Source of the DNA: Psychromonas sp. B3M02
Lineage (GTDB): Bacteria > Pseudomonadota > Gammaproteobacteria > Enterobacterales > Psychromonadaceae
Direction: 5' to 3'
DNA length: 54,226 nucleotides
Assembly (NCBI RefSeq): GCF_003318165.1
Contig: NZ_QOCB01000112.1
Span: 1 to 54,226, forward strand
The translations under genes and the position numbers were made by a program. Position 1 is the first letter of the stretch. Each line of letters starts with the position of its first letter. Shown here in pieces: positions 9,458 to 18,977 of this stretch. The notes beneath the pieces were generated by a model. It saw only the letters and a program-made list of their open reading frames with translations. It made no database searches and had not been told where the DNA came from.

Positions 9458-10191
9458 GCCGTGAATTCCTCACGGGTGATCACAAATAGTGAGAAGTAAG
9501 GCCCAGCAACATTGTCTAACTGATTTAAATCTCGAATTATTTTTTGTTGGTCACGACTGATATATTCCAAATAATTGGCATCATCAAATCGTTTGGTTTC
9601 TTTTAATAGGCTAATTAAACGTGGGCGTTCAATCCCCGCCTTCATGATCACAACCGCATCATGCTCTAATAATGCCGCTTTAATTTTGGTATCACTATGA
9701 CGTCCTGTGATCACAGCAAAAGATTGCTTTAATACCGTTAATGGCAGTTGTAATTCAGCCGTTGCCGCAACAAAAGCAGGTACACCAGGAATGACTTGTG
9801 ATTGATACTGACTTTCTAATCGCTCTAATAGATAGGTAAATGATCCAAAGAATAACGGGTCACCTTCACATAAAAACACCACGGTTTTACCTTGCTTAAG
9901 CTCAGCTTGAATTTGCATAATCGCTTTATCATAAGCAGCATTAGCAGCAACACGCTGACGCGACATAGCAAAACGTACCCCTAGGTGCTGTTGTGTTTTA
10001 ATCGGATCTTTTAATGCTTCGCTGGCAATGGTTAACGCCTGTGATTCCCCTGCTTCATTCTCTAAATAACAGATCACATCGGCAGCTTGAATCGCACGAA
10101 ATGCTTTTAATGTTAATAGCTCAGGGTCACCAGGACCGACACCCACACCAATAAATAATGCAGTTTTTGGTGTTGAGGTTAATTCGCGCAT
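9454..10191 (-). CDS. cobI: Precorrin-2/cobalt-precorrin-2 C20-methyltransferase
   Basis: SAM-dependent methyltransferase (245 aa; CobI/CbiL family) that methylates C-20 of (cobalt-)precorrin-2 after CbiX action. Key segments are FIGVGVGPGDPELLTLKA at the N-terminus, FLCEGDPLFFGSFTYL and VIPGVPAFVAATAELQLPL. The gene overlaps cbiET by 13 bp upstream and cbiG by 4 bp downstream. The name cbiL is also used for an unrelated cobalt-transport component (see 18977), so I use cobI here. Confidence 0.95.
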   Translation of the reverse strand: MRELTSTPKTALFIGVGVGPGDPELLTLKAFRAIQAADVICYLENEAGESQALTIASEALKDPIKTQQHLGVRFAMSRQRVAANAAYDKAIMQIQAELKQGKTVVFLCEGDPLFFGSFTYLLERLESQYQSQVIPGVPAFVAATAELQLPLTVLKQSFAVITGRHSDTKIKAALLEHDAVVIMKAGIERPRLISLLKETKRFDDANYLEYISRDQQKIIRDLNQLDNVAGPYFSLFVITREEFTA

Positions 10192-11609
10192 GACATTACC
10201 TTCTTCGCCTTTTTAGTGAAACTAAATAAACTTACCGCTAGCGCTGGACGATAAGCTAATTGTCCACCCAAAGTTCTGCTTTTATTAACGGCAATCTGTA
10301 ATGTTTCTAATTCAGCGTCTTTTAATGTTTCACGCTGAGAATAAAAATCTAATAATTGTGACTTGGTTTTTTCCATTACAGCAGAAACAACAATTTGACC
10401 ATTATCAGGTAACTTTGCCCATAACTGAGTTAATAACTGAGGCAATTCACCATCACTACCGCCAATAAAGATTTTATTTGCAGCAGGTAAATTCGCTAAG
10501 CCTTGAGGTGCACGTGCTAAGTGTGGTTTTAAGTTACGTACTACACCAAATTTTTGTTGGTTTAATAACAAGCAATCAAAACGTTCTTGGTGATGTTCGA
10601 CGCTATGTATTTTTGCCTGTGGCTGCCAATATGCTAATTCCACAGATACACCACCACAGCCAGCACCAATATCCCAAATTAAATCATCTTTACTTGGTTG
10701 TAATAGCGATAAAATAGCTAAACGCACTTCTCGCTTGCTTATCATGCCCTTGCTACCTAATTCACCAGTTTCAAAATCGTGATCCTTAATCCCAGGAAAC
10801 TCCGGTAAATAGCCTTTATTCGGACCACATAAAACAAAAGAAACATGTAACGGGTCAAAACTCTGTTCATTTTCTGCTGTGTCATCTAATAAACTCGCCA
10901 CTGTAAATTTAGATATTTTTTGGTCGCTATAACCTAAACGTTCACAAACAATAATTTCCGCTTCAGGAAACCCTGCTTCACGACACACTTCGGCAAGGTG
11001 TTCAGGCAGACTCTGGTTATCGGTTAGTAATAACAAGGTTTGTTGCGCTTTTAGTGCCACTTTTAATCTCGCTAAAGGACGACCATGTAAACTCACTACA
11101 TTCACATCTTGTTGTGAAATAGATAAGCTGTGACAAGCTTGAGTAATGCTTGAAATAGCAGGGAAAAAGCGCACTGATGCATCTTTGAAATGCTTGCTGA
11201 TCCAAGTACCTATACCGTAATAAAGTGGATCACCCGAGCCTAATACCACTACATTTTGTTCTGTTTCAATTAATGCTTGTAGCTCTTTTAATTTAGGTAA
11301 AATCTCAGTTCTTGGCGGAAGGTTATCGGCCTTTGGCTCAAGATCTTGTTGCTCGCCCTCTTCTAGTGTTGCGATAGTCGGTGCAACGGCTAAGTATTTC
11401 TCTAATGTTAATAATTGACGCTCAGAGCCAATCACTAAATCTGCTGACTGCAGTGCAAATAATGCTTGTTCACTAAGCATCGCATTTTCTGCAACACCTA
11501 AACCAATTACGGAGATCTCGCGAGCGCCAGTTGCAAGTGTTCTAGCGTGCTTACTTGAGCCTGAAGTTAACCCTAATTTACTTGCTAACTTACTGAAAAA
11601 ATTAATCAT
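10179..11609 (-). CDS. cbiET: Bifunctional precorrin-6Y/7 methyltransferase CbiET (CobL)
   Basis: Fused enzyme (476 aa) for C-5 and C-15 methylation and decarboxylation at C-12. The CbiE half (about 30-240) has ISVIGLGVAENAMLSEQAL, LGSGDPLYYGIGTWI and FFPAISSITQACHSL. The CbiT half (about 280-440) has KREVRLAILSLLQP and the class I SAM site IWDIGAGCGGVSVELA. About 30 N-terminal residues precede the first domain. It abuts the cbiJ-cbiC gene in a TAATG one-base overlap and overlaps cobI at its end. Confidence 0.95.
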   Translation of the reverse strand: MINFFSKLASKLGLTSGSSKHARTLATGAREISVIGLGVAENAMLSEQALFALQSADLVIGSERQLLTLEKYLAVAPTIATLEEGEQQDLEPKADNLPPRTEILPKLKELQALIETEQNVVVLGSGDPLYYGIGTWISKHFKDASVRFFPAISSITQACHSLSISQQDVNVVSLHGRPLARLKVALKAQQTLLLLTDNQSLPEHLAEVCREAGFPEAEIIVCERLGYSDQKISKFTVASLLDDTAENEQSFDPLHVSFVLCGPNKGYLPEFPGIKDHDFETGELGSKGMISKREVRLAILSLLQPSKDDLIWDIGAGCGGVSVELAYWQPQAKIHSVEHHQERFDCLLLNQQKFGVVRNLKPHLARAPQGLANLPAANKIFIGGSDGELPQLLTQLWAKLPDNGQIVVSAVMEKTKSQLLDFYSQRETLKDAELETLQIAVNKSRTLGGQLAYRPALAVSLFSFTKKAKKVMSCAN

Positions 11610-13033
11610 TAATATAATTCCCCTTTAATACAACGTAATAAGGCATTACAACTTGCACTTGATACTGCGCTACCACCTTCGCGGCCCAATAATGTAATGC
11701 ATTCTATGCCTAGTGTTTGGTGAAGATCCCATAGCGCTTGTTTCGATTCTGCGGCGCCAACAAATCCAACTGGCATACCGATAATCAAAGCCGGTTTCGG
11801 CGCACCTTGGTCAATCATTTCTAATAAACGAAACAGTGCAGTAGGTGCATTACCAATGACCACTACACTGCCTTCTAAATAAGGTAACCATGCAGTTAAT
11901 GCTGCCATAGTTCGCGTTTCACCAGTTTCCTTTGCGCGCTCAGGCACACCTTGTGCATTCAAAAAGCAGTAAGGATCAGTTTTAATCATTCGCTTGGTGA
12001 TACCCTGTTTTACCATCTCCACGTCACACAGGATTGGTGCGCCTTTTTTTAAAGCCACAATACCAGACTCGCAAGCATTCTCACTGAACTTAACCTGTGT
12101 TGCGACTGCTGGAATACCAACACTATGCACAACACGCATTACCACTTGTTGGGCTTCTATAGACAAGTGCTCTAGGTCAGTTAAGGTTCTGATTTGACGA
12201 AAGCTTTCATTTTCGATCAAACTGGGATCGTGGATATAATCAAATTTCATTTTTTGCTCAATTACTCTGGTATTAGGTGTGTCTGCTGATTCAGATAAAG
12301 TCAGTGATGATTGTAATAACGCAATGCAATTTGCAGCATCATCAAACTGATAAGTTAAGGCTTGCAGATCTGGACGTTTAAATTGATAAACGGGAATATT
12401 GGCTGATGCAGCGGCTTCAATCTTTGCATAAGTGGCATCACCACCACTGTTTTTACTGATCACCGCATCAATATGATAAGTGGCTAATAACTGTTTTTCA
12501 TCTTCAAGATGAAAAGGACCAATCGCTTTTAACCAGGTGACATTAGCAGGTAAAATGATTTTAGCCGGCATCGCAGTGCGTAATAACACTTGCTTTGATT
12601 GTGTAGATAAAGCATTAATCACTTGTTGTGATACTTGCCCTGCAGTGATGAATAACGAATCATGTTGAGCAACTTGTTCAATTAAACTAGGCCAATCATC
12701 AACCTCAATCCAATTGTCCTGCGCTGTTTTCAGCCATGCTTTACGATGAAAGCGGATAGCGGTAACAGATAAAGCTTTAGTGACTGTAGCAATGGTATTA
12801 CTCATAGTTTGAGCAAAGGGGTGAGTGGCATCAATAACATGCGTTATTTTATTGTCTGTAAGGTATCTTGCTAAGCCGCCAAACTGAGTAAAACCACCGC
12901 TAATAGACAAACAAGGTACCGTAGCTTTACGCACAATTCCTGCAATGCTGTAGATAACATCAAAGCCTAACCTATGTAATTCAGTTGCTAATTTACGCCC
13001 GTCAGCTGTACCACCAACTACTAAAACTCTCAT
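11609..13033 (-). CDS. Fusion of (cobalt-)precorrin-6A reductase CbiJ and precorrin-8X methylmutase CbiC
   Basis: Two enzymes in one 474-aa chain. Residues 1 to about 250 match CbiJ/CobK: MRVLVVGGTADGRKLATEL (NADPH-binding start), DATHPFAQTMSNTI, RTAMPAKIILP and SKNSGGDATYAKIEAA. Residues about 260-474 match CbiC/CobH: the catalytic histidine lies in MRVVHSVGIPAVATQVKF, followed by GAPILCDVEMVKQGI, GNAPTALFRLLEMI, IIGMPVGFVGAAESKQAL and GREGGSAVSSASCNALL. The halves act at different steps (macrocycle reduction, then methyl migration), separated by CbiET action. Both ends overlap neighbouring genes by one base. Confidence 0.93.
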   Translation of the reverse strand: MRVLVVGGTADGRKLATELHRLGFDVIYSIAGIVRKATVPCLSISGGFTQFGGLARYLTDNKITHVIDATHPFAQTMSNTIATVTKALSVTAIRFHRKAWLKTAQDNWIEVDDWPSLIEQVAQHDSLFITAGQVSQQVINALSTQSKQVLLRTAMPAKIILPANVTWLKAIGPFHLEDEKQLLATYHIDAVISKNSGGDATYAKIEAAASANIPVYQFKRPDLQALTYQFDDAANCIALLQSSLTLSESADTPNTRVIEQKMKFDYIHDPSLIENESFRQIRTLTDLEHLSIEAQQVVMRVVHSVGIPAVATQVKFSENACESGIVALKKGAPILCDVEMVKQGITKRMIKTDPYCFLNAQGVPERAKETGETRTMAALTAWLPYLEGSVVVIGNAPTALFRLLEMIDQGAPKPALIIGMPVGFVGAAESKQALWDLHQTLGIECITLLGREGGSAVSSASCNALLRCIKGELY

Positions 13034-14196
13034 TAGTTAGCCTCGGTTTGATTGATTATCTTACCATCGGCATCGAACTTATCTTGATGACTATTAGCCA
13101 CAAACAACCCTTTTCGATTCACTGCCCATACTTCTACCTCAATGGATTCATGAACAATGGTTTTAGCAAACTTTAAGGCTTCAATACACACTACAGTGGC
13201 GATATCTAAACCTGCTTGTTTGGTCATATTAAGCACTTGGATAGTGGTGTTTGCGCTTATAATTTGTTGTTGTAACTCGGTACTAGCACCTAGATTTTTT
13301 GCAATGGTTGCTAACTGCTCAAAGTCGATACTGGATTGGCGACTGTTAAGATCTAAATGTCCATTAGCTAACTTGGTTAACTTACCAAATCCTGCACTAA
13401 TACTGAGTTTTTGAATACGGTTACCTGATTTAGGGTCGATTTTTTCACGGCGCAAATATTTCATCATGGCCCCAACAAAGTCGCCCATTTCAATCAGGCT
13501 GATCTCGTCCATTTGATAAAATGCTTTAATGGCATGTTCACTGGCAATACCCGTTGAAGCCGCTAAATGGGTGAAACCATTCACTCTCGCTACATCAATG
13601 CCTTGATGAATAGACGCAATATAAGCGGCGCAAGAATAAGGTCGAACAATACCTGTAGTACCTAAAATTGATAAGCCACCAATAATACCCAATCGGCTAT
13701 TCATGGTATTAGTGGCAATTTGCTCACCGTTGACAATGCCCACTGACACTTCAAAACCACCTTGATACTGATATGCCTGAGCATAATGTTCAAGGTGCTC
13801 TGTCATCATTTTTCGAGGCACTGGGTTAATCGCAGGCTCACCAATCGCTAACACTAACCCATCACGGGTTACTGTTCCGACACCTTCAGCCGCTTTAAAG
13901 GTAATACCCGTTGTTGGCTGTAAGCGTAATTCAACAAATAACGTCGCGCCATGTGTGGCATCGGGATCATCACCAGCATCTTTAATAGTACTAGTCCGTA
14001 TGCCTTGTTCAAGCGCTTGATAATCAATAATATCAAGGTTAACCACTTCACCTCTTGGCAAGGTGATTTCAACGCTGGCAGGTTGTTTGTTGGCTAGTAA
14101 CGCGCGCACAGCAGCAACACAGCAAGCTGTTGCACAACTTCCTGTGGTTAAACCATTACGTAATGGTTGCTCTGTTTCGCTTGTTTCCGGCCACAT
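13033..14196 (-). CDS. cbiD: Cobalt-precorrin-5B C1-methyltransferase CbiD
   Basis: CbiD (387 aa) methylates C-1 in the anaerobic route; the aerobic counterpart CobF is unrelated and absent here. The N-terminal LRNGLTTGSCATACCVAA corresponds to the family TTGxCA motif. KDAGDDPDATHGA, GVGTVTRDGLVLAIGEPAINPVPR and GGLSILGTTGIVRPYS are diagnostic segments. It starts 13 bp after cbiA. Its presence with CbiG supports the cobalt-early pathway. Confidence 0.96.
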   Translation of the reverse strand: MWPETSETEQPLRNGLTTGSCATACCVAAVRALLANKQPASVEITLPRGEVVNLDIIDYQALEQGIRTSTIKDAGDDPDATHGATLFVELRLQPTTGITFKAAEGVGTVTRDGLVLAIGEPAINPVPRKMMTEHLEHYAQAYQYQGGFEVSVGIVNGEQIATNTMNSRLGIIGGLSILGTTGIVRPYSCAAYIASIHQGIDVARVNGFTHLAASTGIASEHAIKAFYQMDEISLIEMGDFVGAMMKYLRREKIDPKSGNRIQKLSISAGFGKLTKLANGHLDLNSRQSSIDFEQLATIAKNLGASTELQQQIISANTTIQVLNMTKQAGLDIATVVCIEALKFAKTIVHESIEVEVWAVNRKGLFVANSHQDKFDADGKIINQTEAN

Positions 14197-14209
14197 ATTT
14201 CAGCTTACC

Positions 14210-15649
14210 CTATTGTTGTGCTTGCATGGCTGCTTGCTGTTGAGTCTCTTTACTCACTGCACCCGTTACTGATGGGTTATTATAGTTTTCCCATGCCATT
14301 AATTTCTCTTGATCAACCGCTTGTAACTTACCCATAAAAAGATCCGCAATTAAAGCGGGATTCGATGGGAAAAATAGATGTAAGTAACTCGCCGTTAAAT
14401 TCTCTGTACGATAAATCGCTTCTCCGGGTGCAGGGTGACGTTGACGTTGCCCATAACCGATAGGTTGTATCTGCATAATGGCACGTGACCTATGGTGTGC
14501 ATGCCCATGAATTTCACCTTCAGGTAAGATTGCTTTTTGCATTCCCTGACAACCGCGTTTACCGGACATGCTGCCGTAACCATCCAATAAGCCAAGCATT
14601 TTATGGTGTTTTTCATCTAAATCGACCAGCTCATTAAGGCAATATAAAAACCCACCACATTCAGCTAAGATAGGTTTTCCCGCTTGATTAAACTCACTAA
14701 TTTGAGCTTGTAAATCGCTATTCGCAGCCAATTTTTCTGCATACAACTCAGGGTAACCACCCGGCAACCAAAGTGCATCAACTTCAGGTAATTGATCGCC
14801 TTTTAAAGGAGAGAAGTAAGCTAATTTCGCGCCCATCTCTTCTAATAAACGGGTGTTCGCTTGATAAATAAAACTAAAGGCAAGATCCTGTGCAATGGCA
14901 ATAGTTTTCCCCGTTAATAATGACTCAACTGGCGATTGCTCAGCAGAGTAAAAATCAACGGGTGCAGGTAAATCTAAGAATGGGCTATTGGCAGCTGCGC
15001 GCTTTACGCCATCCACTAACCATTCACAACCAAGGGTAAACTTAGCTTCTAATTCATCAAATACTTCGCTAGCTTGCACTAATCCTAAATGACGCTCTGG
15101 TAATGCCACTTCTGGATCTTTTTTCAAGCAAGCTAATAAGGGTAATTGTTCACCTAAGGCATCTCTAATTAATTGTGCATGACGTTCGCTGCTGCAGTTA
15201 TTTGCGATCAAACCATAGCAATGATAATCATCACGAAAGTTAGCTAAACCAATAGCCACAGCAGCGGCTGTTTGTGCCATGCCTTTTACATCCATCACAA
15301 TGGCAACGGGAATATTAAAACGTGCCGCTAAGTCTGCGCTTGAAGGTTCACCATCAAATAATCCCATCGCGCCTTCCACTAAAATCAGGTCCGCTTGTTG
15401 TGCAGCTTCAAACAGTTTTTGCTGGCAATAAGCTTCACCAGCCATCCACATATCTAGCTGTTCAACGTGTGCTCGCGAAGCTTGTGCTAAAATTTGTGGA
15501 TCAAGATAATCAGGGCCAGTTTTAAATACACGTACGACTTTACCTTGCGCAGTAAAGTAACGCGCAATGGCTGATGTAATGGTTGTTTTGCCTTGTCCCG
15601 ATGCGGGTGCCGCTAAAAATAGTGCAGGACAACTTGCTTTGTTGGTCAT
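14210..15649 (-). CDS. cbiA: Cobyrinate a,c-diamide synthase CbiA
   Basis: ATP- and glutamine-dependent amidase (479 aa) for the a and c side chains. The N-terminal dethiobiotin-synthetase-like half begins ALFLAAPASGQGKTTITSA (P-loop); VEGAMGLFDG follows. The C-terminal class I glutamine amidotransferase half has LWLPGGYPELYAEKLA and the nucleophile cysteine in AECGGFLYC, with SYLHLFFPSNP near the end. A short Gln/Ala-rich tail (KETQQQAAMQAQQ) follows the conserved part. It sits 24 bp after the chlID-like gene and 13 bp before cbiD. Confidence 0.96.
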   Translation of the reverse strand: MTNKASCPALFLAAPASGQGKTTITSAIARYFTAQGKVVRVFKTGPDYLDPQILAQASRAHVEQLDMWMAGEAYCQQKLFEAAQQADLILVEGAMGLFDGEPSSADLAARFNIPVAIVMDVKGMAQTAAAVAIGLANFRDDYHCYGLIANNCSSERHAQLIRDALGEQLPLLACLKKDPEVALPERHLGLVQASEVFDELEAKFTLGCEWLVDGVKRAAANSPFLDLPAPVDFYSAEQSPVESLLTGKTIAIAQDLAFSFIYQANTRLLEEMGAKLAYFSPLKGDQLPEVDALWLPGGYPELYAEKLAANSDLQAQISEFNQAGKPILAECGGFLYCLNELVDLDEKHHKMLGLLDGYGSMSGKRGCQGMQKAILPEGEIHGHAHHRSRAIMQIQPIGYGQRQRHPAPGEAIYRTENLTASYLHLFFPSNPALIADLFMGKLQAVDQEKLMAWENYNNPSVTGAVSKETQQQAAMQAQQ

Positions 15650-15673
15650 TTGATTCCTTTATCAACGCTGTGT

Positions 15674-17494
15674 TTAAGATGAAAGCGCAAAGTATTGAGC
15701 ATCTAATTGTGCAGCTAATGCAACACCTCGACCACGCTTTATGGTCGCTTTTTCAATATCCACTAATAGGGTCGGTATTTGTAATTTTAAGTCACCTATA
15801 TCTGCACGACTGCGACCATCGGTAATTAAATAACAAAACAATGCAAGGTCTGGTGTTTGTATTTTAAGTTGTTTAATACTTTGTTTTGCTTTTTCTAATA
15901 CCTGACGCAAAGGCGTACCACCGACTGCATTAATATCATCCAATAATGATTGTACTTCTTTAGGTGCTTTACCGGCTTTGATTAAGGTTTCAACTTGATT
16001 ATTACCAAAGCCTAACAGACTAATTTTTTCGCGTTGTAGGTAAGCACTATCAACAATATTCATCACCACTGATTTTGCTAATGACGATAAACTATCGCCT
16101 AATGTTGAAGCCGAGGTATCCAATAAAATAAGGTGGTGCTTTGCTTGGCCTGTTTTGGCTTTTTTAAAGCTAAACTGTGCTGGCGGCCATTGCCCTAAGC
16201 TTTTTGATAAGGTATTAAACCAATCCGGTTTATGACTATCCTGCGATGACTTTCTTAAGCCCTTTGCAGTTTTACCCTGCGCATTTTGCTGTAATTCACC
16301 CTGCAATGCCTTGCCATCAATCACTTTTGTTAATGACGTATGTTGTAACTCAGGCAATTGAATCGATTGTGCTGCGGTTTTTTGTTGCTCACCGGATTGA
16401 GTTGGCATTGCCCCCCACTCGCCAGTAGACTCAGAGGATTCACCTTGTTCGCTATTCGATTGCTTTTGTTGCTCAGGCGGTTGTTCTGGGTGATGTTCAG
16501 AAGCCTGTGATTCAGAGTCATTAGATTGAGGCGGTTTTGGACGTGTGAAACCGCCGCCTCTATTGCCATTATCAGGCTTATTATTCTGCTGATCAGGTGA
16601 TGTATTAGGCGGTGTGCCAGATGGTTGTGAGCGATGTGCTAACACTAAGGGTGTGACTTGCTCTATATCCTGAAGCGTTACCGCAGCTCTTCCACACCAA
16701 GCAGCATGGGTTAAACTCGCTCGATGCATCATAATATCTGCACGTAAGCCATCTACGTTAGCTTGCTGACAGCGTGTGGCAATTTCAATTAAACAGGTAT
16801 CATCACAGGTCACTTTAGGCAGTAACTCCTGCGCATCGCTGATCTGTTGTTGTAATGAGATTTGTGGCGCTTGGTATTCATCACAAAAAGCCACTTTATC
16901 AAGCTCAAAGGCTTGCCGAGTTTTTATAATGTTAATGCGTTCTTCTATGCTGTATTGGTTATCTAACTCAACCATTAAGCCAAAACGATCTTTTAATTGC
17001 GGTCTTAATTCACCTTCGTCGGGGTTCATTGTGCCGATTAATGTAAAGCGAGCATCATGGCGATGACTCACTCCATCTCTTTCAACGATATTCACACCAC
17101 TACTTGCTACATCTAAGATTTGATCCACAAGGTGATCAGGTAATAAGTTAACCTCATCCACATAAAGCACACCTGTATGTGCTTTATGTAATAAACCCGG
17201 TGAAAACTTAACTTGTTTGCCTTTTAACACATGGTCTAAATCCAGAGTACCAATCAACATCTCCTCACTGGCACCTAATGGCAAGGTAACAAACTCTGAG
17301 GCAGCATCTTCAGTAACAGGTAAAAGATCGGCAACAGCTCGGGCTAAGGTTGATTTAGCACAGCCTCTTGGACCAGAAATTAATACACCACCAATGAGTG
17401 GATTCACTGTGGCTAATAATAAGGCTAATTTAAATTGTTTTTGCCCTTGCACTGCACTAAAGGGAAAAATGATATCTTCAGTTACGTTATCCAT
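15674..17494 (-). CDS. Fused ChlI-ChlD-type AAA+/VWA protein, probable motor subunits for CobN
   Basis: One 606-aa chain combining an AAA+ ATPase (Walker A GPRGCAKSTLARAVADLLP, Walker B VLYVDEVNLLPD, GTMNPDEGELRPQLKDRFGL) with a C-terminal von Willebrand A domain (MIDAS DTSASTLGDS, ITDGRSRAD). The two are joined by a Pro/Gln/Ser-rich linker of roughly residues 310-400. This layout is that of magnesium-chelatase I and D subunits fused; no chlH or photosynthesis genes are present, while cobN is in the operon, so it most likely drives CobN in place of CobS/CobT (established proposal for CobN-ChlID genomes). GGGGAG is only one base from the first of two ATGs (17497) but four from the second (17494), so I prefer the second. 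Confidence 0.9.
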   Translation of the reverse strand: MDNVTEDIIFPFSAVQGQKQFKLALLLATVNPLIGGVLISGPRGCAKSTLARAVADLLPVTEDAASEFVTLPLGASEEMLIGTLDLDHVLKGKQVKFSPGLLHKAHTGVLYVDEVNLLPDHLVDQILDVASSGVNIVERDGVSHRHDARFTLIGTMNPDEGELRPQLKDRFGLMVELDNQYSIEERINIIKTRQAFELDKVAFCDEYQAPQISLQQQISDAQELLPKVTCDDTCLIEIATRCQQANVDGLRADIMMHRASLTHAAWCGRAAVTLQDIEQVTPLVLAHRSQPSGTPPNTSPDQQNNKPDNGNRGGGFTRPKPPQSNDSESQASEHHPEQPPEQQKQSNSEQGESSESTGEWGAMPTQSGEQQKTAAQSIQLPELQHTSLTKVIDGKALQGELQQNAQGKTAKGLRKSSQDSHKPDWFNTLSKSLGQWPPAQFSFKKAKTGQAKHHLILLDTSASTLGDSLSSLAKSVVMNIVDSAYLQREKISLLGFGNNQVETLIKAGKAPKEVQSLLDDINAVGGTPLRQVLEKAKQSIKQLKIQTPDLALFCYLITDGRSRADIGDLKLQIPTLLVDIEKATIKRGRGVALAAQLDAQYFALSS

Positions 17495-17503
17495 CATGCT
17501 CCC

Positions 17504-18199
17504 CTAAGCGACTGCTATTGTTTGGTTTGTTGCTTCAGTATCAACTAATGAACCTTCTTTTAAGGTTAATTGTCGTGTTGCTAATTGCTCTGAAAATGAT
17601 TTGTCATGAGAGATAATAATCATCGCCTGTGGTAATGCTTTCAATACTGATAACAAGCGTGCTTTGGCTTTTTCATCCAGTGCATTGGTTGGTTCATCTA
17701 AAATCAAAACTTGTGGCTCCATCACCAACACACTGGCTAAGGTGATCATACGCTTTTCCCCCCCCGATAGCTGATGAGTGATACGAGATTCAAAACCTTG
17801 CATACCAAGACTTGTTAATGTTCTTATCGATTTTTCAATGGCTTGCTGTTTGGTAAAACCTAAGTTTAATGGCCCAAACATCACATCTTCTAACACGGTA
17901 GGACAAAATAACTGATCATCGGGATCTTGAAATAATAACCCCGCTTTAACACGTAATCGATTAAACTCTTTTTCAGTTTCACACACTTCGCCAAATCCCG
18001 ATATTTTGCCTTTTTTCGCTTTTTTCAAACCAACAATAAGATGTAATAAAGTGGTTTTACCTGCCCCATTATCACCATTAATCACTACTTTTTCGCCTTC
18101 GTATAAGGCAAAATTAACTGCGTTTAATACACTGCCACGCCTTGGGTAAGCATAATTAAGATCTTCTATCTTAATGAGAGGTTTATTTGAATAAGCCAT
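17504..18199 (-). CDS. cbiO: Cobalt ECF transporter ATPase CbiO
   Basis: ATP-binding subunit (231 aa) energising cobalt import. Walker A is NGDNGAGKTTLLH, the Q-loop FQDPDDQLF is typical for ECF transporters, the signature is LSGGEKRM and Walker B is VLILDEPTNALD, followed by the switch His in IIISHD. The open frame starts with TTG at 18202, but the ATG one codon later is the more likely start. It overlaps the end of cbiQ by 17 bp and is followed by the chlID-like gene after nine bases. Confidence 0.95.
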   Translation of the reverse strand: MAYSNKPLIKIEDLNYAYPRRGSVLNAVNFALYEGEKVVINGDNGAGKTTLLHLIVGLKKAKKGKISGFGEVCETEKEFNRLRVKAGLLFQDPDDQLFCPTVLEDVMFGPLNLGFTKQQAIEKSIRTLTSLGMQGFESRITHQLSGGEKRMITLASVLVMEPQVLILDEPTNALDEKAKARLLSVLKALPQAMIIISHDKSFSEQLATRQLTLKEGSLVDTEATNQTIAVA

Positions 18200-18977
18200 C
18201 AATATTAAGCCCTATTAGCAGTATTAAAAAAGAGATAAACACGATAGCAAAAATCCAATCAATCGAACGGATTTTCATCTCATCGTTAAGGTAATAACGC
18301 CCGCAAAAACCACGACACTTCATGGCATCTGAGATACGCTCTGCACGTTCTACTGAACGAATTAATAACATACCAAAAAGGTAACCAATACTCTTCCAAG
18401 TATGTCTATTGGTACGTAAAACAAACGCGCGGGCCTGCATCGCTCTACGCATTTTTTTATATTCTTGGCTGATCACATCTAAATAACGCACCATGAATAA
18501 CATTAAATGTACCAATTTATCAGGTACTTTAAGATGTGCAAGCGCATGCCCTAAGGTTGAGGCACTCATGGTCGCCACTAGTGAAAATAACACTAATAAT
18601 ACTGCATTCGCTTTCACCGTAATCAATAAAGCATGAAGTAAACCTTGCCAACTGGCGGTTAAACTAAACACAGTAAACATTGCATCACCGGGTGTGGTAA
18701 AAGGTAAAATACAGATTAATGTCAACATAAACAAATCCATCGCCACTACGCGGCGCAGAGTACGTTTAATATTTAACTTGCTAGCTTTCACCAACAGAAA
18801 AGCACAAAATAAACCTAACAAAGTGGGTGTAAAGGAATGACTCGATACCACCACTAATGCAAATAACGTAGAGCAAACAACCCGCACGCGAGCATCAATA
18901 CCATCAATCCACGAGTTTTGATGTTTAAGAGCCTGTCCGGACCAAGAAGTTAAGCTATGCTCTAAACTTTGTGACAT
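18183..18977 (-). CDS. cbiQ: Cobalt ECF transporter transmembrane protein CbiQ
   Basis: Integral membrane coupling subunit (264 aa) with about five hydrophobic segments. The conserved stretch RYLDVISQEYKKMRRAMQARAF and the later RSVERAERISDAMKCRGF are the Arg-rich coupling motifs that contact the CbiO ATPase. It follows the NikL-like gene with a one-base overlap and overlaps cbiO. Confidence 0.94.
   Translation of the reverse strand: MSQSLEHSLTSWSGQALKHQNSWIDGIDARVRVVCSTLFALVVVSSHSFTPTLLGLFCAFLLVKASKLNIKRTLRRVVAMDLFMLTLICILPFTTPGDAMFTVFSLTASWQGLLHALLITVKANAVLLVLFSLVATMSASTLGHALAHLKVPDKLVHLMLFMVRYLDVISQEYKKMRRAMQARAFVLRTNRHTWKSIGYLFGMLLIRSVERAERISDAMKCRGFCGRYYLNDEMKIRSIDWIFAIVFISFLILLIGLNIDGLFK

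Noticed and set aside
15674-17494. Magnesium chelatase for chlorophyll synthesis
   Set aside because: No photosynthesis genes; the gene is inside a B12 operon with cobN, so a cobaltochelatase role is more likely.
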